From Rhizobium tibeticum (GTDB lineage: Bacteria > Pseudomonadota > Alphaproteobacteria > Rhizobiales > Rhizobiaceae): a DNA stretch of 64,000 nucleotides. Within the stretch, counting starts at the first letter, position 1, and each line of letters starts with the position of its first letter. Made by a program: the position numbers and the translations under genes. The stretch is from positions 1 to 64,000 of the forward strand of contig NZ_FOCV01000014.1 of the NCBI RefSeq assembly GCF_900110205.1. Reading direction: 5' to 3'. Positions 1-10,382 of this stretch are shown one piece after another. A model generated the notes under the pieces. That model made no database searches. It was not told the origin of the DNA and was given only the letters and a program-made list of their open reading frames with translations.

Positions 1-60
1 TACATCAACATGGACGATCTACGGGAGCACAAAAAGCTCGCTATGCGCCAAGCCGCATGA
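1..60 (+). CDS. C-terminal tail of an unidentified protein (partial)
   Basis: An open frame runs in from the left edge and ends at TGA 58-60. The visible 19 residues are charged and probably helical (DDLREHKK near the middle). This is too little to name a family. It is treated as a real gene end because a good plus-strand intrinsic terminator follows about 100 bases later. The 61-161 stretch between them holds nothing else I can support. Confidence 0.4.
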   Translation, partial: YINMDDLREHKKLAMRQAA

Positions 61-161
61 CCGCTCAATTTGCTGAACTTGACGCACATAACCTGAGTGC
101 CTCAGGCGGAAACCGAGGCGCGAGGTGAGCGGCCCGCGCGAAGACCTATTCCCCATTCAGG

Positions 162-187
162 AGCCCGATTGTTCGGCGGGCTTTTTG
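162..187 (+). terminator. Intrinsic terminator of the upstream partial gene
   Basis: A 6-bp GC stem (AGCCCG at 162-167 with CGGGCT at 177-182) encloses a 9-base loop and runs into TTTTT. The T-run is on the plus strand, so it serves the gene that ends at position 60, not the minus-strand gene that ends at 188. Confidence 0.6.
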
Positions 188-1012
188 TCAGACTGTGAAG
201 ACCTCACGCCGCAGGAGTTCCCAGCTCGCCCTGTCAGGCGTAATCAGCAAGCCCCCGGTGATGTGATGCGGCAGATACGGCGAACCGTCAAAACGGGCCG
301 CATAGGCCCCGGCCTCGATACTGAGAAGCGTGCCAGCAAGATGATCCCAGGGCATCAGCTTGTTATACATGAGATAGTGCACGTGGCCGCCTGCAAAGGC
401 TCGATATTCGTGGGCTGCGCAACGGTAGTTGGCGAGGAACCGGACCTTCGCCAGATTGGCAAGGATTTGGCCACGTTTGGGCTTTGGCAGGAAGCCGGTC
501 GACGCCATGCCGACCATCTGGTCCAGCGCGACGGGCGCAGCGACAGAGAGTCGTTCTGTTTCGCCGCCGGGACGCCGAAGCCATGCGCCGCCGCCCTTCT
601 CTGCGATCGCCCAATCGTCACCCATCGGGTCGTAGATGATGCCGGCGACCGTTTCGCCCCTGGCCACGACCGACGCCATGACGCCAAAGGCCGGAATCCC
701 GGATGCGAAGTTGAACGTCCCATCGACGGGGTCCACGACAACAGCAAGGTCGGCGCCTTCGAGCTTGCCGAGTAGCGCGGGATCGGCAGCAACTGACTCC
801 TCGCCGACGAACACAGCGTCCGGCCAAAGCGCGGCCGCCTCCGCCTTGATCATCCGCTCCGCCTGCAGATCGGCCTCCGTGACCAGATCGGTTGCCTCGC
901 TCTTGGCGCGGACGTCATCGCTCCCAAGTCGGCGGAAACGCGGCACGATCTCCGCCTTCGCCGCCCGCCGGAGGAGATCGGCAAGCGTCGTGGTATCTAT
1001 CGTGGAACTCAT
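188..1012 (-). CDS. Inositol monophosphatase family phosphatase
   Basis: The 274-residue protein is a Mg2+-dependent sugar/inositol phosphatase of the FIG superfamily. Metal-binding motifs are in order: TDLVTEAD near 41-48, GEES at 70-73, DPVDGTFNF at 94-102 and PWDHLAG about 50 residues before the end. This is the full set for catalysis, and the length is normal for the family. Rhizobial members have been annotated as inositol-1-monophosphatase, histidinol-phosphatase or 3'-phosphoadenosine 5'-phosphatase, so the substrate is not fixed by sequence. The ATG at 1012 sits about 30 bases after the ttcA stop, so the two may be co-transcribed. Confidence 0.85.
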   Translation of the reverse strand: MSSTIDTTTLADLLRRAAKAEIVPRFRRLGSDDVRAKSEATDLVTEADLQAERMIKAEAAALWPDAVFVGEESVAADPALLGKLEGADLAVVVDPVDGTFNFASGIPAFGVMASVVARGETVAGIIYDPMGDDWAIAEKGGGAWLRRPGGETERLSVAAPVALDQMVGMASTGFLPKPKRGQILANLAKVRFLANYRCAAHEYRAFAGGHVHYLMYNKLMPWDHLAGTLLSIEAGAYAARFDGSPYLPHHITGGLLITPDRASWELLRREVFTV

Positions 1013-1040
1013 GGAATTTCCTTCTTGACGTGAGCGCCGA

Positions 1041-1925
1041 TTACGAACTTTTCGGCGCGGTCTGCCCGGCCATCAGGCCGGCGAAATCGAAAAGTTTGGG
1101 ATCGAGCAGATGCGACGGGTTCACATGGGCAAGTGCTCGCAGCATGGTATCCTTGCGGCCCGGCATCCGGCGTTCGATATCGGCCAGCATATCCTTCATC
1201 GCATTGCGCTGTAGCCCGTCTTGCGAGCCACAGAGGTCACAAGGAATGATCGGAAACTGCATTGCCGCGGCAAACTTCGCCATGTCGTCTTCGGCGCAGT
1301 AGGCGAGCGGGCGCAGAACCATCAGGTTGCCCTCGTCGTTGAGCAGTTTGGCTGGCATCGAGGCCAGCCGCCCACCATGGAAGAAATTCATGAAGAAGGT
1401 TTCGAGGATATCCTCGCGGTGGTGGCCGAGCACCAATGCGTCGCACCCCTCCTCCTTGGCGATCCGGTAGAGATTGCCGCGGCGCAGGCGCGAACAGAGC
1501 GAGCAATAGGTCGCCCCTTCTGGAACCTTCTCCTTCACGATCGAATAGGTGTCGCGATACTCGATACGGTGCTTGACGCCGATCCTCGTGAGATAGTCGG
1601 GCAGGATATGCTTTGGAAAGTTCGGCTGCCCCTGATCGAGATTGCAGGCGATCAACTCAACCGGCAACAGGCCGCGCCATTGCAGGTCGAGCAGCAGCGC
1701 CAGCAGCCCATAGGAATCCTTGCCGCCAGAAAGACCGATCAGCCAGCGCTGTTGGCCTCTGAGCATGCCGAAGTCGACGAACGCCTGCCTGATCTGGCGC
1801 AGCAGACGCTTCCGCAGCTTGTTGAACGAGACCGAGACCGGCGCATCGGCAAACAGCGCATGCACGATGCCGCCCTCGTCTGCCGCTGTCTCCAGCTCGT
1901 CTGCAATATTGGCTGCGATGTTCAT
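1041..1925 (-). CDS. ttcA: tRNA 2-thiocytidine-32 biosynthesis protein TtcA
   Basis: TtcA is a cytoplasmic enzyme that thiolates cytidine 32 of some tRNAs, using ATP and a 4Fe-4S cluster. Counting from the ATG at 1925, the PP-loop SGGKDS lies at about 66-71. Cluster cysteines follow as CSLC (141/144) and CDLC (229/232), which is the TtcA pattern. The frame stays open to a TTG at 1937. The ATG is preferred because GGACGAAG stands just before it. The length of 294 residues is usual. The gap to glsA upstream is about 60 bases, so readthrough from glsA is possible. Confidence 0.92.
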   Translation of the reverse strand: MNIAANIADELETAADEGGIVHALFADAPVSVSFNKLRKRLLRQIRQAFVDFGMLRGQQRWLIGLSGGKDSYGLLALLLDLQWRGLLPVELIACNLDQGQPNFPKHILPDYLTRIGVKHRIEYRDTYSIVKEKVPEGATYCSLCSRLRRGNLYRIAKEEGCDALVLGHHREDILETFFMNFFHGGRLASMPAKLLNDEGNLMVLRPLAYCAEDDMAKFAAAMQFPIIPCDLCGSQDGLQRNAMKDMLADIERRMPGRKDTMLRALAHVNPSHLLDPKLFDFAGLMAGQTAPKSS

Positions 1926-1983
1926 ATCTTCGTCCAATCAGAGTCTGATCTGCTCTAGCAGAAAGCCACGACGCAACACAGCA

Positions 1984-2919
1984 TCAATCGCCGAAAACCG
2001 ACCATCCGGTGCGAGCCGCAAGCATCTCAAGCGCAACAGCGCCGAGCTGCGAGTTCCCAACCTTGTTCAGCCCCGGAGACCAGACCGCCATCGATGCAAT
2101 CCCGGGAGCAACGGCGAAGATGCCGCCGCCAACGCCGCTCTTGCCGGGCAGACCAACGTGATAGGCGAAGTCGCCCGATCCGTCGTAGTGACCGCAGGTG
2201 AGCATCAGGGCGTTAATACGCCGCGCACGCTTCGGCGACACCACCGACAGACCCGCCACGGGGTTGCTGCCGCGTGCCGCCAGAAAGAGGCCCGCCTTGG
2301 CAAGCTGCTCGCACGTCATCGACAGCGCGCATTGGTGAAAATACACACCGAGCACGTGTTCGACCGGGTGCTCGAGATTGCCATAGGCTTTCATGAAATT
2401 GGCGAGCGCGAAGTTCCGGAAGCCCGTATGCGTTTCCGATTTCGCAACCCGACCGTCGATGGTGACCCCGTCGTCGTCCGAGAGGTAGCGCACAAAGCGC
2501 AGCAGCTCGCCGATCGCCTCGCGTGGCGCATGCCCTGATATGACCACATCGGTCACCGCGATCGCGCCGGCGTTGATGAAGGGATTGCGCGGAATGCCGG
2601 ATTCCTCCTCGAGCTGTACGATCGAGTTGAACGCCGAACCAGAAGGCTCGCGGCCGACGCGCTTCCACAGCTGCTCGCCAACCTTGCCCAGCGCCAGCGT
2701 CAGCATGAAAACCTTGGATATGCTCTGGATCGAAAACGGAACGGCGCTATCGCCGACACTGTAGATCTTGCCGTCGACCGTCGTCACGGTCAGCCCGAAC
2801 TGGTTCGGATCAACCTTGGCCAGATCGGGAATGTAATCCGCCACCCTGCCCTCGCCGATCCTCGGCTTGAGTTCGGTATAGATCCCGTCGAGGATCGCCT
2901 GCAAATCCGTCATGATCAT
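1984..2919 (-). CDS. glsA: Glutaminase
   Basis: The 311-residue enzyme hydrolyses glutamine to glutamate and ammonia, and belongs to the serine beta-lactamase-like glutaminase family. The catalytic Ser-x-x-Lys is seen as S66-I-S-K69 within [11 protein letters not shown]. The family block [12 protein letters not shown] follows and the C-terminal GGG region is intact. The start is either of two close ATGs (MIM). It lies just downstream of the rpsD terminator on the same strand, so it needs its own promoter, which would have to sit in or next to that terminator hairpin. Confidence 0.93.
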   Translation of the reverse strand: MIMTDLQAILDGIYTELKPRIGEGRVADYIPDLAKVDPNQFGLTVTTVDGKIYSVGDSAVPFSIQSISKVFMLTLALGKVGEQLWKRVGREPSGSAFNSIVQLEEESGIPRNPFINAGAIAVTDVVISGHAPREAIGELLRFVRYLSDDDGVTIDGRVAKSETHTGFRNFALANFMKAYGNLEHPVEHVLGVYFHQCALSMTCEQLAKAGLFLAARGSNPVAGLSVVSPKRARRINALMLTCGHYDGSGDFAYHVGLPGKSGVGGGIFAVAPGIASMAVWSPGLNKVGNSQLGAVALEMLAARTGWSVFGD

Positions 2920-2934
2920 CCCGCTCCAGATAAC

Positions 2935-2962
2935 AAAAAAGCCGCCCCGAGAGGCGGCTTTT
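2935..2962 (-). terminator. rpsD intrinsic terminator
   Basis: Read on the minus strand, GCCGCC (2958-2953) pairs with GGCGGC (2946-2941) across a 6-base loop and is followed by six Ts (2940-2935). It lies 27 bases past the rpsD stop codon. Confidence 0.85.
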
Positions 2963-2988
2963 CCGTATGCGAAAACGCCTCTCGCTGA

Positions 2989-3606
2989 TTAGCGAGAATA
3001 GAATTCGACCACCAGATGCGGTTCCATGACGACCGGATACGGTACGTCGCCGAGAGCCGGAACACGAGCGAAGGTAGCAACCATCTTGTTGTGGTCGGCT
3101 TCGATGTAGTCCGGAACGTCGCGCTCAGCCAGGCCAACCGATTCCAGAACGGAAACGAGCTGCTTCGACTTCTGACGAACTTCGATGACGTCGCCAGCCT
3201 TGCAACGGTAAGAACCGATGTTGACGCGGACGCCGTTCACGGTCACGTGGCCGTGGTTCACGAACTGGCGGGCAGCGAAAACGGTCGGAACGAACTTGGC
3301 GCGATAGACGATCGCGTCCAGACGGGACTCCAGAAGACCGATCAGGTTTTCAGAGGTGTCACCCTTGCGGCGGGCGGCTTCAGCGAAGATTGCACGGAAC
3401 TGCTTTTCGCGCAGGTCACCGTAGTAGCCCTTGAGCTTCTGCTTGGCGCGCAGCTGCACACCGAAGTCAGACAGCTTGCCCTTGCGGCGCTGACCATGCT
3501 GGCCCGGGCCGTATTCGCGGCGGTTCACCGGGGACTTCGGACGGCCCCAGATGTTTTCGCCCATACGGCGGTCAATCTTGTACTTAGACGATTCGCGCTT
3601 GCTCAT
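2989..3606 (-). CDS. rpsD: 30S ribosomal protein S4
   Basis: The 205-residue primary 16S-binding protein begins [14 protein letters not shown]. It carries the S4 N-terminal domain with [10 protein letters not shown] and then the S4 RNA-binding fold ([23 protein letters not shown]). The frame is open a further 19 codons upstream. ATG 3606 is chosen because AAGGAAA precedes it and because it matches the family N-terminus. As in other rhizobia the gene stands alone, outside the main ribosomal protein operons. It has its own leader (3607-3740) and a strong terminator. Confidence 0.97.
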   Translation of the reverse strand: MSKRESSKYKIDRRMGENIWGRPKSPVNRREYGPGQHGQRRKGKLSDFGVQLRAKQKLKGYYGDLREKQFRAIFAEAARRKGDTSENLIGLLESRLDAIVYRAKFVPTVFAARQFVNHGHVTVNGVRVNIGSYRCKAGDVIEVRQKSKQLVSVLESVGLAERDVPDYIEADHNKMVATFARVPALGDVPYPVVMEPHLVVEFYSR

Positions 3607-3740
3607 CGTATTTCCTTTCAGAAAGTTAGAACGGTCTGTTGCCAAACCGCGTGAAGGAAACACGCCCTCCTTTGATCTTCTTTCGAGGATCCGACAGGAT
3701 CATCCCATTACGCGAACAGGACAAATCCACGGGACATGTC

Positions 3741-3770
3741 AAATGAAACACCGGACATCTCTGCCCGGTG
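3741..3770 (-). terminator. Weak terminator-like hairpin after the HerA-like ATPase gene
   Basis: On the minus strand CACCGG (3770-3765) pairs with CCGGTG (3754-3749) around a 10-base loop, followed by TTTCATTT. The broken T-run makes termination uncertain. It lies about 110 bases past the ATPase stop and before the rpsD leader. Confidence 0.35.
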
Positions 3771-3879
3771 CTGGCCCGGTCTTTAGGGGGAAGTCGCTGG
3801 AATGTCAATCACAATTCACGTCTGGCCCGACCCAAGCGTTCGCTCTTCGCCGCAGAACGGCTCTGCCTCGATCGCAGCG

Positions 3880-5400
3880 TTATTCTGCAGCAGAGGGAAC
3901 GTCGTCCATATCAGCCGCATTTGCAACGCCTGGCGCCGTCTGGCAGTTGATGTCGGGAAACGCGACGATACGCTTGCCCGAAAAGTCGGTATGCACGACG
4001 ACGATGCCCTGCTCTTCAAAATATCCGAGTAGGCGTCTGGCCCGCCGTGCCGAATGGGTGCCGTAGGCGCGTGCAATCCGGGCGTCCGAGGGGCACGATT
4101 CGCCGCAGACGGCGGCCTTCGCCAGCATCAGGAAGACGCCCTGGAGATCATCGGTAACACCGGTAGAGAGCGACAGCGCCGTCGCCCACGCCTCCGTCTC
4201 CGCCGTTGCCGCGTCCACGCCGGAGCGCGAAATCGCAACTCGACGCCTGAACTCCGGCAAGGACATCGGCGGACCGGGAACCCGGCGCATACGAAGTCGC
4301 ACGAGGAACTCCTGGTAAAGCACGGAATCCGTTCGGAATCCCGAGTCCGGATCGTCCAGAATCTCGTGAAGCACGGCTGTCAGGCGCTCCTCTCGCTCCT
4401 GCGCCGACAGCTCAGGCTGTGGCACACGCGTCTCCGAGGGTGGAGCCGAGGCAGCAGGCGCTGAACGCGCCAATTCGGCCAGAATATCAGTTGTAGGCCG
4501 CGGCGCAGGCGGGGCGCGACGGACGATCGGACGCTGGAATTCTTCTGGATCCGGCGTGAAGATCAGGTCTTCGACGTCTTGCGGCGCATCCGGCAGCGGC
4601 ATGAGCTTGGGACTCGACGAACGCGCGGATGTTTCAACATTGCCGATCTGGATCGGTAGCGGACGGCGCGACAGCGCCGGTCCCAGCGCGACGAAGTTTC
4701 CGCGCTTCAAGTCACGGAACATTTCCGCCTGCCGGCGGTCCATGCCGAGCAGGTCGGCCGCCCGTGCCATATCAATATCGAGGAAGGTGCGGCCCATCAG
4801 GAAGTTCGAAGCTTCTGCTGCCACGTTCTTGGCGAGCTTCGCGAGGCGCTGCGTCGCGATCACCCCGGCAAGACCGCGTTTGCGGCCACGGCACATCAGG
4901 TTCGTCATTGCACCGAGCGACATCTTGCGGGCGTCTTCCGAGACGTCGCCGCCGACCGAAGGCGCAAACATCTGAGCCTCGTCGACAACGACGAGAACCG
5001 GATACCAGTATTCGCGGTCGGCATCGAACATGCCGTTGAGGAAAGCGGCGGCGGCTCGCATCTGCTGCTCGATATCAAGCCCTTCGAGTGTCAGGACACA
5101 GGAGACGCGATGCTGGCGGATACGGTTGGCAATGCCGGCCAATTCTGCTTCGGTCCGCTCGCCGTCGACGACGACATGGCCGAACTTATCCGACAGCGTG
5201 ACGAAATCACCTTCAGGATCGATGATGACCTGCTGCACCCACTGCGCGGATTGCTCCAGCAGGCGGCGGAGCAGATGCGACTTGCCGGAGCCGGAATTAC
5301 CCTGCACCAGAAGACGGGTAGCCAGAAGCTCCTCGATATCGAGCGTGGCCGGATTCCCCCCCGACGCCGATCCCATATCGATACCAACCTGCAATGTCAC
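3880..5400 (-). CDS. HerA/DUF87-type P-loop ATPase
   Basis: The 506-residue protein has a Walker A GNSGSGKS at 34-41 and a Walker B VVVDEAQ at 137-143, in the arrangement of HerA/FtsK-like ATPases (helicase HerA central domain). The motif IIDPEGDF near 59-66 and the segment with ATQRLAKL are also typical. A proline-rich linker (about 285-340) leads to a C-terminal part that looks like a helical, possibly DNA-binding, region. Archaeal HerA works with the NurA nuclease in end resection. No nuclease gene is adjacent here, so the role is open. There are no membrane segments. Confidence 0.75.
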   Translation of the reverse strand: MTLQVGIDMGSASGGNPATLDIEELLATRLLVQGNSGSGKSHLLRRLLEQSAQWVQQVIIDPEGDFVTLSDKFGHVVVDGERTEAELAGIANRIRQHRVSCVLTLEGLDIEQQMRAAAAFLNGMFDADREYWYPVLVVVDEAQMFAPSVGGDVSEDARKMSLGAMTNLMCRGRKRGLAGVIATQRLAKLAKNVAAEASNFLMGRTFLDIDMARAADLLGMDRRQAEMFRDLKRGNFVALGPALSRRPLPIQIGNVETSARSSSPKLMPLPDAPQDVEDLIFTPDPEEFQRPIVRRAPPAPRPTTDILAELARSAPAASAPPSETRVPQPELSAQEREERLTAVLHEILDDPDSGFRTDSVLYQEFLVRLRMRRVPGPPMSLPEFRRRVAISRSGVDAATAETEAWATALSLSTGVTDDLQGVFLMLAKAAVCGESCPSDARIARAYGTHSARRARRLLGYFEEQGIVVVHTDFSGKRIVAFPDINCQTAPGVANAADMDDVPSAAE

Positions 5401-5485
5401 ATTCCTCTTTCAATCGAACACGGCGTGCTAGCAGGTTTGAGCGTGTCTTTGGCGACACGGTCGCACAAACCCACAGGAGAAAACG

Positions 5486-6643
5486 TCAGAACCGCACCGT
5501 GAGCATGCGCGTGAACGCAAGGCTGATGGCGAGCGGAACAATCAACACCGCTAGCCCTACGCGCAGACCCGACACCTCGGCGATGAAACCGATTAGCGGC
5601 GGCCCGATCAAAAAGCCCGTAAGGGCCATAAAGGACAGGATGGCGACATTGGCTGCCGCGGGTCGATCCTTGAGGCTCGCCGCCGCCGTGACGGCCAGGG
5701 GAAAGCCGACCGACACACCAATGCCGACCAGCCCAAAGCCAGCCAGCGTCACCAGGCCATGCCAGGCAAAGACGACGATCAGCATGCCCACAAGAGCAGC
5801 TGCCCCGCAGCCCCTGGCCAGTAAAATCGCGCCAAAACGCTGCTTCAGATGGTCGCCGCTGAAGCGCCCGGCGGCCACCATCGAGGCGAAGATCGTATAT
5901 CCGATGCCGGTCATCATACCGTCGGTCTTGAAAACGTCTTTGAGATAGACAGCCGACCAGTCGGCAATCGCCCCTTCGGTCATGGTAATCCCGAAGACGA
6001 AGGCGCAGATGCCGAGGAGCGCGCTGCTCGGCAACTTGAACGGCGCATGCGGCGGAGCCGACCCAGCTTCGCGATCCGGCGGCAGGCGGAGGCTTGCCAG
6101 GACAGCAAACGGCAAAACGACGAAGGCCGCCGCCATGATCGCCCATTCGGGTGGCGTTGCCATGGCCACCATCGTCGAACCCAGCAAGCTGCCAGCCATG
6201 ATACCAAGGCTCCAGAACCCATGGCAGCGGTTCATGATGATCAAGCCGGTATCCTTTTCGGCGCGATCCGCCTCGACATTCAGCCCCAACTCCAGCGTCG
6301 ACATCGCGACGCCAAGCAGCGCCAGCGCAATGAAGAGCTCTACCGGCGTACGGGAGAAGGCCGGTAGGCAGACAATCACCGAAAAGACGAAGAAGCCAGC
6401 TATGACAGTGGTCTTGCCGCCGATATGTGACACCACTCGTCCGGCGACGGGCAGCGTTGAGAGAATACCGACCGGCATTCCGAGCAAGGCCAGCGCAAGA
6501 TCGGCCGGCCCGAGTTCCATACGGGCCTGGATTTCAGGAATGCGCGGCAACCAGCTGCCGAACGCAATCGGCTGCAGAAAAAAGATAGCCATGACACGAT
6601 TTTGGAAGGACATGCGGAGCCTGGCGGGATCGATGCGAATCAC
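5486..6643 (-). CDS. MFS transporter
   Basis: The 385-residue protein is hydrophobic throughout, with about 12 predicted membrane spans. It starts after a short basic N-terminus and ends in MLTVRF. The early IAFGSWLPRIPEIQ segment is characteristic of small YbjJ/FucP-like MFS proteins. The substrate cannot be read from sequence. The ATG at 6643 is used. The gene is separated from the ATPase gene by 85 bases and from murI by 84 bases, all on the minus strand. No obvious terminator lies between them. Confidence 0.8.
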   Translation of the reverse strand: MIRIDPARLRMSFQNRVMAIFFLQPIAFGSWLPRIPEIQARMELGPADLALALLGMPVGILSTLPVAGRVVSHIGGKTTVIAGFFVFSVIVCLPAFSRTPVELFIALALLGVAMSTLELGLNVEADRAEKDTGLIIMNRCHGFWSLGIMAGSLLGSTMVAMATPPEWAIMAAAFVVLPFAVLASLRLPPDREAGSAPPHAPFKLPSSALLGICAFVFGITMTEGAIADWSAVYLKDVFKTDGMMTGIGYTIFASMVAAGRFSGDHLKQRFGAILLARGCGAAALVGMLIVVFAWHGLVTLAGFGLVGIGVSVGFPLAVTAAASLKDRPAAANVAILSFMALTGFLIGPPLIGFIAEVSGLRVGLAVLIVPLAISLAFTRMLTVRF

Positions 6644-6727
6644 AACCCCCAGTCTGCGCAGTCGCTTGGCTTTGCGATAGCCCTTATTGCATCAAGACCA
6701 GATTGGTGTTGGCGCCGGCGCCGAACG

Positions 6728-7528
6728 TCAAGCCCTGAGCCCAAATCCCTGCATCAGCCGCCGCGTCGCAAAATCGGGATTGCCCGAAGTGAATACCGCA
6801 AAGTCGAAATTGTCGGAGTGCACAGCATCGGCGACCTGCGGTACCAGACTGCGGGCGCGCCGCGCAATCGCCTCCGCCGGGTCCAGCCAATCGACCGGCC
6901 AGGGTGCGAGCCGCCGGAAGACGTTGGCCATGAAGGGATAGTGCGTGCAGGCAAGCACCACAATGTCGGTCTTGCGACCGTCCTTCTCCACGAAACACTG
7001 GTCGATCTCGGACAGCACGACCTCGTCGGATACGGCATCGCCGCGGATATAGGCCTCCGCCATGCGCGCCAGGTTTTCGGAGCCAACAAGGCGTACATGG
7101 CATTGCTGCGCGAACGACTGTATCAGATCGCGCGTATAGGCGCGCTTGACCGTCCCTGGCGTCGCCAGCACCGAGACGAGCCCTGAGCGCGTCCGCTCTG
7201 CCGCTGGCTTGATCGCCGGTACAGTACCGACAAAGGTCATCTCAGGAAAGGCCGCGCGCAGATCGGCGCCAACCAGCGTGAACGCGGTGTTGCAGGCGAT
7301 GATGCAGACCTCTGGGTCATGCTCGGCAAGCAGCCTGGCAAAAAGGCTGATGATCCGTTCTTTCAGCGCCTGCTCTTCCCAGCCGCCATAGGGAAAGCCG
7401 GCATCGTCGGCGATGTAGATAAAACCGCGCTCCGGCATCAGCACGCGCGCCTCACGCAGCACGGTCAGCCCCCCGATGCCGGAATCGAAGACCAGAACCG
7501 GTTTCAGCTCATTCGCCGCTGGGGTCAT
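6728..7528 (-). CDS. murI: Glutamate racemase
   Basis: MurI converts L- to D-glutamate for peptidoglycan. [13 protein letters not shown] opens the fold near the N-terminus. The two catalytic cysteines are seen in ACNTAF and [10 protein letters not shown] prefer ATG 7528 (MTPAANEL, 266 residues) over the one at 7549. Both overlap the end of the upstream methyltransferase gene, by 20 or 41 bases. That overlap and the shared strand suggest translational coupling with trmJ. No terminator was seen downstream before the MFS gene. Confidence 0.93.
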   Translation of the reverse strand: MTPAANELKPVLVFDSGIGGLTVLREARVLMPERGFIYIADDAGFPYGGWEEQALKERIISLFARLLAEHDPEVCIIACNTAFTLVGADLRAAFPEMTFVGTVPAIKPAAERTRSGLVSVLATPGTVKRAYTRDLIQSFAQQCHVRLVGSENLARMAEAYIRGDAVSDEVVLSEIDQCFVEKDGRKTDIVVLACTHYPFMANVFRRLAPWPVDWLDPAEAIARRARSLVPQVADAVHSDNFDFAVFTSGNPDFATRRLMQGFGLRA

Positions 7529-8339
7529 CGTTCGGCTGTTCCTTGGCATCTGCAGGTGGTCGGCTGCCGCGCGGATACTTCCGCGAGAAGCGGTCGAGGG
7601 AGGAGATCACGCCGCGCAACACGCTGATTTCTTGCTCCGTGAAGGCGCGGCGGGACAGGACTGCACGCAGATTGTCGACCATTTTGGGCTTTTTCCCGGC
7701 AGGGTGGAAATAATTGCGGGCCTCCAGTGCCTCTTCCAACTGGTCGTAAAGACCGAACAATTGCTCCTTGGTCGATTGCGTCTGCGACATCGCCTGGAAA
7801 GGAACGGTTCCGATATCTTCCATGCCCGACTTCATCCACTCATAGGACATCAGCAACACGGCCTGCGCGATATTCAGCGAGGCGAAAGCGGGATTAACCG
7901 GGAAAGTGACGATCTCATCGGCAAGCGCGACCTCCTCATTGGTCAAACCCCACCGCTCGCGGCCGAACAGGACTCCGGTGCCCTCGCCTGCGCGGAATTT
8001 CGCCCGTAACGTCTCTGCGGCCACGACAGGCGAACGCACTGGTTTGAAACCGTCCCGCTCGCGCGCCGTCGTCGCATAGACGAAGTTCAAGTCGGCGATC
8101 GCCTGTTCCAGCGTCTCGAAGACCTTCGTGCCTTCGATCACATGATCTGCCTTCGAGGCGGCGGCCTGAGCCTTGTCGTTCGGCCAGCCGTCACGCGGGT
8201 TGACGAGCCTGAGTTCCGCGAGGCCGAAGTTCGCCATGGCGCGCGCCACCATTCCGATGTTCTCTCCCATCTGGGGTTCGACGAGAATGATAACCGGACC
8301 TTCTGTGAGAAGTTGCCGCTCGCTGTTCGTGCCTGCCAT
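7509..8339 (-). CDS. TrmJ-type SPOUT RNA methyltransferase
   Basis: The 276-residue protein belongs to the TrmH/SpoU superfamily. The cofactor-knot signature is visible in [15 protein letters not shown] and [14 protein letters not shown] near the N-terminus, then [12 protein letters not shown], and [14 protein letters not shown] in the last third. This arrangement matches TrmJ (2'-O-methylation of tRNA residue 32). It is interesting that ttcA, which also acts on residue 32, lies 6 kb away. The frame is open to 8393, but ATG 8339 has AGAGGA at good spacing and gives the family N-terminus. It overlaps murI. Confidence 0.85.
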   Translation of the reverse strand: MAGTNSERQLLTEGPVIILVEPQMGENIGMVARAMANFGLAELRLVNPRDGWPNDKAQAAASKADHVIEGTKVFETLEQAIADLNFVYATTARERDGFKPVRSPVVAAETLRAKFRAGEGTGVLFGRERWGLTNEEVALADEIVTFPVNPAFASLNIAQAVLLMSYEWMKSGMEDIGTVPFQAMSQTQSTKEQLFGLYDQLEEALEARNYFHPAGKKPKMVDNLRAVLSRRAFTEQEISVLRGVISSLDRFSRKYPRGSRPPADAKEQPNDDPSGE

Positions 8340-8396
8340 GACGCTCGATCCTCTTGTTACGGGCGGAATAGCCAAGCCGGGCCAAAACGGCAAGGG

Positions 8397-10382
8397 TCAA
8401 GCGTTCGGGTAGAGCCTGTCCAAAGTCGAAGTAATCATCTCTATGCCCAGGCGCGCGCCGGCATGTGACAATGCCAAGTGCCGTGCCGGCGCACTGCTAG
8501 TCTTTCGGTCGACGAAAAAACACTGCGACTGACGCCCTGCCAGAAGCGTCAGGCGTTGGCGCTCTGCGTCAATCAGCTTAATGCTCTCGGCATCGCACGC
8601 TGGGCCCCCGTAGTCTTTGGCCATGATCCGCGCCCAATAGGTCGCCGCGAGAAAGATTGCCAGCGTCTGCCTGGTGTGTCCCGGTCTGGTGACCACTGAC
8701 CAGGTCGAACCGAGAGGACGTGCTGCAGCCGTCAGATCGCCGTAGGCAGCGTCTAGCTTTTGCGAAAGAGCGATCAGCAAATCTGTCGCTTCCCTCGCAG
8801 CCGCGGCCGAAAGCAGCTCCTCCAGCGCGGCAAACCATTTGCCTAGCGCGACATCGAGCGCCACCCGCGTTCGCGCCGGAAAGACGACGAAGGCAACGAA
8901 CGTGCCCGCCGCCGCCCCAAGCATCGTTTCTTCGATACGAAGCATGAGCAGGTCGACCGTCAGCGTCCCGATCATCCCGTAGACCAGGCAGAGCGCGATT
9001 GAGACGAAGACGGTCATCGTCGCGTAGGACGTCTGCAGGAAATAGAACGCGAGGAAAATGGCAACCGTCGTGATTGCCAGCGCAGCTACCACATGCGGCG
9101 TGAGAACCGTCGCCAAGACCAGCCCCATCGCAATCCCAAAGAGCGTCCCAACGGAACGCTGCAGGGCCTTCATCGCAGTGTCGCCACGGGAGTTCGTGTT
9201 GGTGAACACCAGGAAGGAAGCGAGCACGGCCCAAAACCAGCGCTCGCGCGATAGCATCAAGCCGAACGCCATGGCGATCGCGGATGCGAGCGTTACCTGC
9301 AGCGCCGAACGGATCAGGGGATTGGCCAGCGAAAAGTCGATCTTGGCAGGGGCGCCAACCGTTTCTGTCACGGCAGCGACCTCGGCAAATCCGGTCGAGT
9401 AGCCCTTTTCGATCGTGCGCGCGAGCAGCGCGCGGGCCTCACCGAGGCGGATCAATGCCTGGCTCGTCTCAGCTTGCAATTCATCGGGCGTCACCGGCGT
9501 CCTGGGGATGGGATCTCCCTCGATGATGGCGTGAACGAGAGCAAACGGCGGCACGCTTTGCGAACTGAGTACAATCGCGCTCTCGGCGGCAAGGTGAGCG
9601 TCGAACAGGCGGATAGCCAACTCGGCGGCAGGCTCCGTGCCGGCATCGAACACTCCCGTCGGTGGTCGCGGAATGAAGCCCTCCGCCATGAGCACGACTT
9701 CCTTCAGGCGCTCCTCGAGCTGGCGCAGTTCCTGCGCATCTTTGTCCGTCATTCGTCCCACGGACGCGAGCGCCGCGATCTTGAATAGAATCTGGTTGAT
9801 GCGGCCGCGCACGCTTTCCAGCGAACGCAAGAGATCCCGACGCCAATCATCGGGAAGCACGAGAGAACGCACAACATGCCCGATCAGCGCCGGAGCGACC
9901 GGTCCGATCGCAATCAGCGGAAGCTCTGCAATGGACGGGCGGAAGTAAGCACCTATGAAATAGGATGTGAAGGCGAACATGCCAATCGCATGCCCTCGCG
10001 GGCCGAACACCCGTCCGGCCGCGGCAAGAAAGATGATGAGCAGGAAGGCCGCGTCTGAGACATAGCGATTTGCTTCCAGCGCCGCGGCAAGGCCAACAAC
10101 GCAGACACTCGCCGCGCAACCAAATAAACGCGTCACAAGCTGCGGCGTGCTGCCCTTGTCTTTTACCGCGACGGCGCCTTCGATCGACAAGACAATGCCG
10201 AGACCGTAGGCGGCCGTCGGCAGCGGAAACAGCAGATGGTGGATTGCAAGCAGCGCCCCAAATGAAAGCGCTATCGTCAGCGTTACACGCGACGCCATTC
10301 GCAGACGCGACAGCGCCGGGTCGTGGGCGAGCAACCAGTCACGAAAGTCAAACCCGGAAAGCAAGCTGCTCTGGCCCCTCAT
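8397..10382 (-). CDS. FUSC-family inner-membrane transporter
   Basis: The 661-residue protein has two copies of a membrane block (about 30-175 and 355-505), each followed by a soluble helical part. This is the layout of the fusaric acid resistance/aromatic acid exporter (AaeB, YccS) family. The motif LSRERWFWAVLASFLVFTNT starts the second block, where the family has its conserved WA.l.aflv segment. The likely job is efflux of aromatic acids or similar toxic anions. No membrane-fusion partner is adjacent, unlike aaeAB. The stop is 57 bases before the TrmJ-like start. Confidence 0.8.
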   Translation of the reverse strand: MRGQSSLLSGFDFRDWLLAHDPALSRLRMASRVTLTIALSFGALLAIHHLLFPLPTAAYGLGIVLSIEGAVAVKDKGSTPQLVTRLFGCAASVCVVGLAAALEANRYVSDAAFLLIIFLAAAGRVFGPRGHAIGMFAFTSYFIGAYFRPSIAELPLIAIGPVAPALIGHVVRSLVLPDDWRRDLLRSLESVRGRINQILFKIAALASVGRMTDKDAQELRQLEERLKEVVLMAEGFIPRPPTGVFDAGTEPAAELAIRLFDAHLAAESAIVLSSQSVPPFALVHAIIEGDPIPRTPVTPDELQAETSQALIRLGEARALLARTIEKGYSTGFAEVAAVTETVGAPAKIDFSLANPLIRSALQVTLASAIAMAFGLMLSRERWFWAVLASFLVFTNTNSRGDTAMKALQRSVGTLFGIAMGLVLATVLTPHVVAALAITTVAIFLAFYFLQTSYATMTVFVSIALCLVYGMIGTLTVDLLMLRIEETMLGAAAGTFVAFVVFPARTRVALDVALGKWFAALEELLSAAAAREATDLLIALSQKLDAAYGDLTAAARPLGSTWSVVTRPGHTRQTLAIFLAATYWARIMAKDYGGPACDAESIKLIDAERQRLTLLAGRQSQCFFVDRKTSSAPARHLALSHAGARLGIEMITSTLDRLYPNA

